Below, in pieces: positions 5,084-9,056 of a DNA stretch of 9,056 bases. Each line of letters opens with the position of its first letter. The stretch's first letter is position 1. The notes under the pieces were generated by a model. It did no database searches and was not told the origin of the DNA. It saw only the letters and a list, made by a program, of their open reading frames with translations. The DNA comes from Solirubrobacterales bacterium (GTDB lineage Bacteria; Actinomycetota; Thermoleophilia; Solirubrobacterales; Solirubrobacteraceae). The stretch is from contig JACRMD010000177.1 in NCBI GenBank assembly GCA_016215085.1, forward strand, positions 1 to 9,056, given 5' to 3'. Made by a program: the position numbers and the translations under genes.

Positions 5084-6955
5084 TCAGCCGCCGGTGTAGC
5101 GGAAGATCCAGAGGCCGTGGTCGCGGTCGCTGGCCGCGACGAGCTCCTGGCCGCCGTCCTCGAAGACCTGCACGCCCCAGAAGTTGTTGCCATCGGGGGC
5201 GACGTAGTGCCCGGTCTCGACGAGCTGGTCGTTGACGATCCGCGCGACGCGGAAGCCGCCGGCGTAGTACGAGAAGTACGCCAGCCGCGCGTCCTGTGCC
5301 GAGGTGGCGACCTCGTGCACCGACAGGTCGCCGAAGCCGTCGGCGAACGCCGGGTCGTGGGCCTCCGGGAGCGCGTAGGTGTCGAGCTCGGTCATCTTGC
5401 CCGCCTCGTTGCGGAACAGGTGCACGTAGCCCCACCCGTCGAAGTACGACGAGAAGGTCAGCGTGTCCCCGGTCGCGCCCAGCGTGATCGGCGCGAGCTG
5501 CGTGCCGTCGCCGGCGAGGCAGGCCGCGTCGTCGTACTGGCCCTCGACGCCGAAGATCGCGTAGCCCTGCTCGCGCGGGGCGACGCCGAACGTCGGGATG
5601 TCACCCGCGACGCTCATGCCCAGCGTCTGGTTGCAGGCGTCCGAGGCCGTGCGGTTGAAGATGAGCACGGCGGCATACCCGCCGGCCTGCTCCACCGCGG
5701 CGACCTTCTCGGTGAACGTGCAGACGCCGCGCTCGACCACCGCGATCTGCGTCCCGTCGCCTGCCGGCACGGCGGGATCGCCCGGGCAGGCACGTCCGGC
5801 GAACTTCGCCTGGCCCGTGATGGTCGAGCCCTCCGGCAGCTTCGTCGTGTCGCTGCCCTGGCTGGCGGTGATGTCCGTGCCGTCGGTGAGGTTCTTCGCC
5901 GTCAGCGCGTACGGCCCGAAGTCCTCGTCGGCGCCGATCACGTAGGCGTCGTCCTTGGTGAACTCGGCCTCGTGGCCGTTGCCCTCCGGCGGGACGGTGA
6001 ACCCGCTCTCCGCGGCCTCGGGATCCGGGTTGGTGAAGTCGGTGTCGCCGAGGTACAGCGGCGTCGTCGGGTTCGTCACGTCGAGCTTCACGTAGCCCGC
6101 GTCCCAGTAGGACAGCAGCATGACCTGCTTGCCGCCGATCTCCTTGACCACCATGTCGTGCAGGAAGATCTCCTGCAGGTTCGACGGGGCCGCCTGGGCG
6201 ATCTGCGGGAACATCTCGTCGAGGTCGTACTCGGCGATGAGCCTGGCCTTCTTGGGGTCGGTGATGTCAACGATGTCGACGTCCTTGCCCTCCTCGTTGT
6301 CGACGATCACCGCGTAGGCCTTGTCGCCGGCGTCCCACGCGAACACGCTGTGGATCTCGTTGGCGGCCTTCTTGCCCTGCCCGTTGACGGTGAAGTCGCC
6401 GACGCCCTGGGCCAGCGGCGTCGGGCTCGCCGGCTTGGTCACGTCGTAGATGTTCATGCCGCCGAAGCCGGCCTTGTCCTTGCACTTCTCGTTGTTGGTG
6501 ACCAGGACGTCGCCGTTGAAGTACTTGGTGGTCAGCCGGATCGCCTGCACGCCCTCGCCCGGGGCGCTGCCCTCCTTGGAGACGATGAAGGCCTGCTCGC
6601 GCGGCGCGGCCGGGTCGCTGATGTCGACCACGTGGACGCCGTTGTACTTGCAGGTCTCGCCGCCCCACGCCGCCAGGAAGGCGGTGTTGCCGTCGGGCGA
6701 GACGCCGACGTCGGCGATCTTGCCGGGCTCGACGTTCTTCAGCTTGAGCTTGCTGACGAGCTCGACGTTGCTCGACGACGGCGGCAGGTGGCCGTCGGTC
6801 CCCCCGTGCTGGTGCAGGTGGCGCTCCTCGTAGCCGGCGCCGAACGCGCCGTCGCTGTAGAGGAGCTCATCGTGTGCGTCGGCCGTCCCCGCGGTCGCCA
6901 TGCCGAAGGCAAGGCACGCGGCGGCCAAGCCCTTGCGGACTGCTGCTGCAGGCAA
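5084..6955 (-). CDS. Secreted LVIVD-repeat beta-propeller protein with PA domain (623 aa)
   Basis: Large exported protein. Signal peptide 1-27 (positive n-region, Ala-rich core, cleavage after TADA). A His cluster follows (HLHQHGGTDGH, 46-56). LVIVD-type repeats appear as VHVVDISDPAAP (107-118), MNIYDVTKPASP (167-178), VDIVDITDPKKA (226-237) and VKLDVTNPTTP (289-299). These are beta-propeller blades. A protease-associated (PA) domain is inserted at about 378-470 (GRACPGDPAV, IAVVERGVCTFTEKV, AGGYAAVLIFN). It contains Cys390 and Cys412, and further Cys at 441 and 479, which could form disulfides outside the cell. Further propeller-like repeats close the C-terminus (GFGDLSVHEVA, GLWIFRYTGG). 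The start is TTG 6955, well supported by AAGGAG 6 nt upstream. No protease or other active site is seen. PA domains usually bind ligands or partners, so a surface binding role is plausible but not shown. Confidence 0.88.
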   Translation of the reverse strand: MPAAAVRKGLAAACLAFGMATAGTADAHDELLYSDGAFGAGYEERHLHQHGGTDGHLPPSSSNVELVSKLKLKNVEPGKIADVGVSPDGNTAFLAAWGGETCKYNGVHVVDISDPAAPREQAFIVSKEGSAPGEGVQAIRLTTKYFNGDVLVTNNEKCKDKAGFGGMNIYDVTKPASPTPLAQGVGDFTVNGQGKKAANEIHSVFAWDAGDKAYAVIVDNEEGKDVDIVDITDPKKARLIAEYDLDEMFPQIAQAAPSNLQEIFLHDMVVKEIGGKQVMLLSYWDAGYVKLDVTNPTTPLYLGDTDFTNPDPEAAESGFTVPPEGNGHEAEFTKDDAYVIGADEDFGPYALTAKNLTDGTDITASQGSDTTKLPEGSTITGQAKFAGRACPGDPAVPAGDGTQIAVVERGVCTFTEKVAAVEQAGGYAAVLIFNRTASDACNQTLGMSVAGDIPTFGVAPREQGYAIFGVEGQYDDAACLAGDGTQLAPITLGATGDTLTFSSYFDGWGYVHLFRNEAGKMTELDTYALPEAHDPAFADGFGDLSVHEVATSAQDARLAYFSYYAGGFRVARIVNDQLVETGHYVAPDGNNFWGVQVFEDGGQELVAASDRDHGLWIFRYTGG

Positions 6956-7035
6956 GTGCTGCTCCTTGTGTGGTTCTCCCCTGGAGCCGCGCGACGGTCG
7001 CCCCTGCCGCCGGCGTCCTCCCCGAATGGGTCAGC

Positions 7036-7065
7036 AACCTAGACCACCCGCACAGCGGTTGGCAA
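7036..7065 (-). promoter_or_regulatory. Candidate promoter for the LVIVD-repeat gene
   Basis: On the minus strand, TTGCCA (7065-7060) and TAGGTT (7041-7036) are separated by 18 nt. This is close to the actinobacterial housekeeping pattern (TTGACA, TAGRRT). Transcription would begin near 7029, giving a leader of about 70 nt before TTG 6955. Chosen by eye only. Confidence 0.4.
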
Positions 7066-7142
7066 GCTCAATCCCTACGAGATGTCGGAGTGGCCTCTCC
7101 CGCTCAGACCTCGCGGCTGGCAGCTTGAGCCGGTGCCGCCGA

Positions 7143-7168
7143 TCCCGCTCGCACACAGTCGAGCGGGA
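7143..7168. repeat. Perfect 9-bp hairpin in the intergenic region
   Basis: TCCCGCTCG (7143-7151) and CGAGCGGGA (7160-7168) pair perfectly around an 8-nt loop. No intact gene ends next to it, so it may be a terminator left from a lost gene, or it may shield the divergent promoters from each other. No T-run follows on either strand. Confidence 0.45.
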
Positions 7169-7280
7169 CCGCTGTGTCAATGAGTCCCTTCCCGGTGGAC
7201 GCGCCACGGCCGGGTCTCTGCAGCGCACCGCGAGCGGACCGTCGATTGCCCGGCGACGAGGCCCTCCGCGGCCGCCATGC

Positions 7281-7453
7281 TCATGGCACGAGGCTCGCGG
7301 CGTGGTCCAAGAGGTGCTGCGGTTCTTCGGCATCGCGCACCCTGCGCAATGGGTCGACGCTTGCGTGTCGGGTGCTTCCGCTCCCGCGCCGACAAGGCAT
7401 CGACCGCTGCATGCGTCCGCGACGGCACGCTGCGTGCGGTCTTCACGGATTGA
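7281..7453 (+). pseudogene. Possible decayed antitoxin-like gene fragment (XRE/ImmA-type), low confidence
   Basis: One frame around 7302-7352 reads VVQEVLRFFGIAHPAQW, which resembles the linker that joins the helix-turn-helix and ImmA/IrrE-type peptidase regions of some XRE-family regulators (pattern LRFFGVAS..QW). One base later, from about 7372, another frame reads FRSRADKASTAACVRDG and stops at 7451-7453. In such proteins a segment of similar type (an arginine-rich FRRS motif, then Ala-rich AAWLR) would be expected there. If the match is real it is a fragment of at most about 55 codons with a frameshift, lacking both the DNA-binding and catalytic parts. The rest of 7042-7501 shows no gene I can support, apart from the hairpin at 7143. 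Confidence 0.25.
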
Positions 7454-7501
7454 GCGCGTCCACGTACTTCCGCCTTCCGGAGGCCTCAAGACGACGTCGC
7501 C

Positions 7502-7524
7502 AACAATCGCACGATCGTTAGAAT
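7502..7524 (+). promoter_or_regulatory. Operator-like inverted repeat and -10 element for a leaderless P-type ATPase transcript
   Basis: AACAATCG (7502-7509), CA, CGATCGTT (7512-7519) is an 8-2-8 dyad with one mismatched pair. Its end overlaps TAGAAT (7519-7524), a good actinobacterial -10. The GTG start codon is at 7531, 6 nt after the -10, which is where transcription should begin. The mRNA is therefore probably leaderless, and no ribosome site is seen before the GTG. A dyad just upstream of the -10 is where an ArsR/SmtB- or MerR-type metal sensor could act. No -35 is obvious. Confidence 0.5.
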
Positions 7525-7530
7525 GTGCGC

Positions 7531-9056
7531 GTGACCGAACTGCCGATGCTTACGCCGGCGCCGGCCCCGGGCCCGCAGTCGCCCGTTCCCGTCCGCGGGC
7601 AGCGGTTCCACGTCGAGGGCATGGACTGCGCGTCGTGCGCGCGCACCGTCGAGAAGGTCGTCGCCGGCGTCGACGGCGTGCGTGCCGCGCAGGTGTTCTT
7701 CGGCAACGCCACGCTGGTCGTCGAGGGCGACGCCGCGCCGCGGGCGGTCGTGGCCGCCGTGCGGCGGGCCGGCTATGGCGCGCGGCCGGTGGGCGAGGCG
7801 GCCACGCCGCGCGGGTCCTTCTGGTGGGACGGCGCGCGGGCGCGCTCGACGACGCTCTCGGTCCTGCTGCTGGTCGCCGCGGTGGCCGCGTCGCTGCTCG
7901 GCGCGCCGCGCGGCGTGGACGAGCCGCTGTACCTGCTGTCGATGGCCGTCGGCGGGTGGCCGGTCGCCTACGCCGCGCTGGCGGCGGTGCGCCGTCGCGC
8001 GCTGGACATGAACGTGCTGATGCTGCTGGCGGCGGTCGGCGCCGTCGGCATCGGCGAGTATGCCGAGGGCGCGTGGGTGCTCGTGCTCTTCGCCGTCGGC
8101 ACCACGCTGGAGAGCTTCGCGCTGGCGCGCAGCCGCCGCTCGGTCGAGGCCCTGATGGAGCTGGCGCCGGCGGAGGCGGTCGTGGTCGAGGGCGGCCACG
8201 AGCGCCGGATCGCGGTCGAGCAGATCGCCGTGGGCGCGCTCGTGCGCATCCGGCCCGGGGAGCGCCTGCCGCTCGACGGCACGGTGGCCGACGGCGCGTC
8301 GAGCGTCGACGAGTCCGCGTTGACGGGCGAGTCGCTGCCCGTCGAGAAGGAGCCCGGCGACCAGGTCTTCGCCGGCACGCTCAACGCCCACGGCGCGCTG
8401 ACCGTGCGGGTGACCTCGGTGGCGGCCGACTCGACGCTGGCGCGCGTCGCCCGCCTGGTCGCCGAGGCGCAGGGCTCGCAGGCGCCCTCCGAGCGCTTCG
8501 TCGACCGCTTCGCCCGCGTCTACACGCCGATCGTCCTCGGCGTCGCGGTCGCCATCGCGGTCCTGCCGCCGCTGCTCGGCGCGGACGTCGACACGTGGCT
8601 GTACCGCGCGCTGGCGCTGCTGATCGTCGCCTGCCCGTGCGCGTTGGTCATCTCCGTGCCGGCCACGGTCGTCTCGGCGATCGGCGGCGCCGCGCGGCGC
8701 GGGATCCTCATCAAGGACGGCCAGGCGCTCGAGGACCTCGCGCGCGTCCGCGCCGTGGCGATCGACAAGACCGGCACCCTGACCGAGGGGCGCCCGCGGC
8801 TGGCGGGCGTCAGCGTGCTCGACGGCGCCGGCGAGCCCGAGATGCTCGCGCTCATGGCCGCGGTCGAGGGCCCGTCCGAGCACCCGCTGGCGCAGGCGAT
8901 CGTCCAGGCGGCGCGCGAGCGCGGCCTGACGCCGCCGCCGGCCACCGCCTTCGAGGCGCTGCCCGGCCGCGGGGTCGTCGCGACCGTCGACGGCCGGCGG
9001 CTGTGGGCCGGCGGTCCGCGGCTGGCGGCCGACCGCGGCGCCGCGCCGCCCGCGGC
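7531..9056 (+). CDS. P1B-type heavy-metal ATPase, Zn/Cd/Pb-like branch, N-terminal 508 codons (3' end outside window)
   Basis: ATP-driven metal efflux pump of the inner membrane. From GTG 7531: Pro/Ala-rich leader (8-23), HMA metal-binding domain with GMDCASC (30-36; Cys33, Cys36), transmembrane segments at about 107-124, 131-151, 158-175 and 180-198, actuator domain with TGES (265-268), two more helices at about 330-350 and 358-385 with the metal-binding CPC (368-370), phosphorylation motif DKTGT (412-416) and the P1B SEHP motif (449-452). The ATP-hinge GDGxND and the last two helices lie beyond the window. GMDC (copper pumps usually have GMTC) and CPCALVISVPA with MNVLM (158-164) match ZntA/CadA-like pumps better than CopA. 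The likely cargo is Zn, Cd or Pb, inferred from motif style. An internal ATG at 7546 is an alternative start. Confidence 0.93.
   Translation, partial: MTELPMLTPAPAPGPQSPVPVRGQRFHVEGMDCASCARTVEKVVAGVDGVRAAQVFFGNATLVVEGDAAPRAVVAAVRRAGYGARPVGEAATPRGSFWWDGARARSTTLSVLLLVAAVAASLLGAPRGVDEPLYLLSMAVGGWPVAYAALAAVRRRALDMNVLMLLAAVGAVGIGEYAEGAWVLVLFAVGTTLESFALARSRRSVEALMELAPAEAVVVEGGHERRIAVEQIAVGALVRIRPGERLPLDGTVADGASSVDESALTGESLPVEKEPGDQVFAGTLNAHGALTVRVTSVAADSTLARVARLVAEAQGSQAPSERFVDRFARVYTPIVLGVAVAIAVLPPLLGADVDTWLYRALALLIVACPCALVISVPATVVSAIGGAARRGILIKDGQALEDLARVRAVAIDKTGTLTEGRPRLAGVSVLDGAGEPEMLALMAAVEGPSEHPLAQAIVQAARERGLTPPPATAFEALPGRGVVATVDGRRLWAGGPRLAADRGAAPPA

Noticed and set aside
2761..5193. 810-codon minus-strand open frame across cyclase and cupredoxin
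   Set aside because: Opposes the cyclase with all catalytic residues and runs out of frame through the cupredoxin; no domain of its own.
5117..7042. 641-codon plus-strand open frame opposite the LVIVD gene
   Set aside because: Arg/Val/Gly-rich antisense shadow; the minus-strand frame has a signal peptide, repeats, PA domain and ribosome site.
7031..7489. 152-codon minus-strand frame in the intergenic gap
   Set aside because: No ribosome site or family resemblance, and it covers the candidate promoter and the hairpin.
7174..7521. 115-codon plus-strand frame ending just before the P-type ATPase
   Set aside because: No ribosome site, no recognisable domain, Arg/Cys-rich composition, and it runs through the hypothetical remnant and the operator dyad.
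7486..8883. 465-codon minus-strand frame opposite the P-type ATPase
   Set aside because: Arg/His/Gly-rich with no domain; the plus strand has every P1B motif in order.
1..9056. Search for CRISPR arrays, tRNA or rRNA genes, insertion sequences and long direct repeats
   Set aside because: None seen by eye; no regular repeat-spacer pattern, no cloverleaf, no transposase motif.

Overview
The DNA is very GC-rich, uses GTG and TTG starts freely, has long spurious open frames opposite its real genes, and carries what looks like a leaderless transcript. These traits fit a high-GC actinobacterium. A deep-branching soil lineage such as Thermoleophilia is possible, but that is a guess from overall style and not from any marker gene.

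Layout. (1) Bases 1-2194, plus strand: the end of an ABC exporter operon. It holds the tail of one FtsX/MacB-type permease, a complete second permease overlapping it by 4 bp, and an ATP-binding subunit that carries an extra C-terminal YHS (metal-binding type) domain. (2) Bases 2210-2464, plus strand: a short, frame-damaged remnant of an alpha/beta hydrolase gene. It converges on a small unknown minus-strand gene (2454-2681). (3) Bases 2682-2832: a control region with a perfect 7-3-7 inverted repeat, ATACCCC-CGA-GGGGTAT, that resembles CsoR-family (copper or persulfide sensor) operators. (4) Bases 2833-4395, plus strand: a membrane adenylate cyclase with six predicted helices, HAMP and a complete class III catalytic domain. 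(5) Bases 4410-6955, minus strand: a secreted LVIVD-repeat protein with an inserted PA domain, a strong hairpin terminator, then an exported cupredoxin with Met/His-rich ends and Gln at the usual axial Met position. (6) Bases 6956-7530: a non-coding or decayed stretch with a promoter, a hairpin, a possible antitoxin-like gene remnant and an operator-like inverted repeat. (7) Bases 7531-9056, plus strand: the first 508 codons of a P1B-type heavy-metal ATPase, more like the Zn/Cd/Pb branch than the Cu branch, cut by the window edge.

How they may fit together (inference): several genes handle metals or have metal-site motifs (YHS exporter ATPase, CsoR-like operator, cupredoxin, His-rich secreted protein, P1B ATPase). 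The stretch reads as a metal and envelope-stress neighbourhood in which exporters, a periplasmic or extracellular copper protein and a second-messenger enzyme sit together. The genes are in at least four transcription units, so joint function is not shown by the sequence alone. The most unusual items are the ABC-ATPase/YHS fusion, the Gln-type cupredoxin with Met/His tails, the CsoR-like operator beside a cyclase, and the decayed hydrolase.
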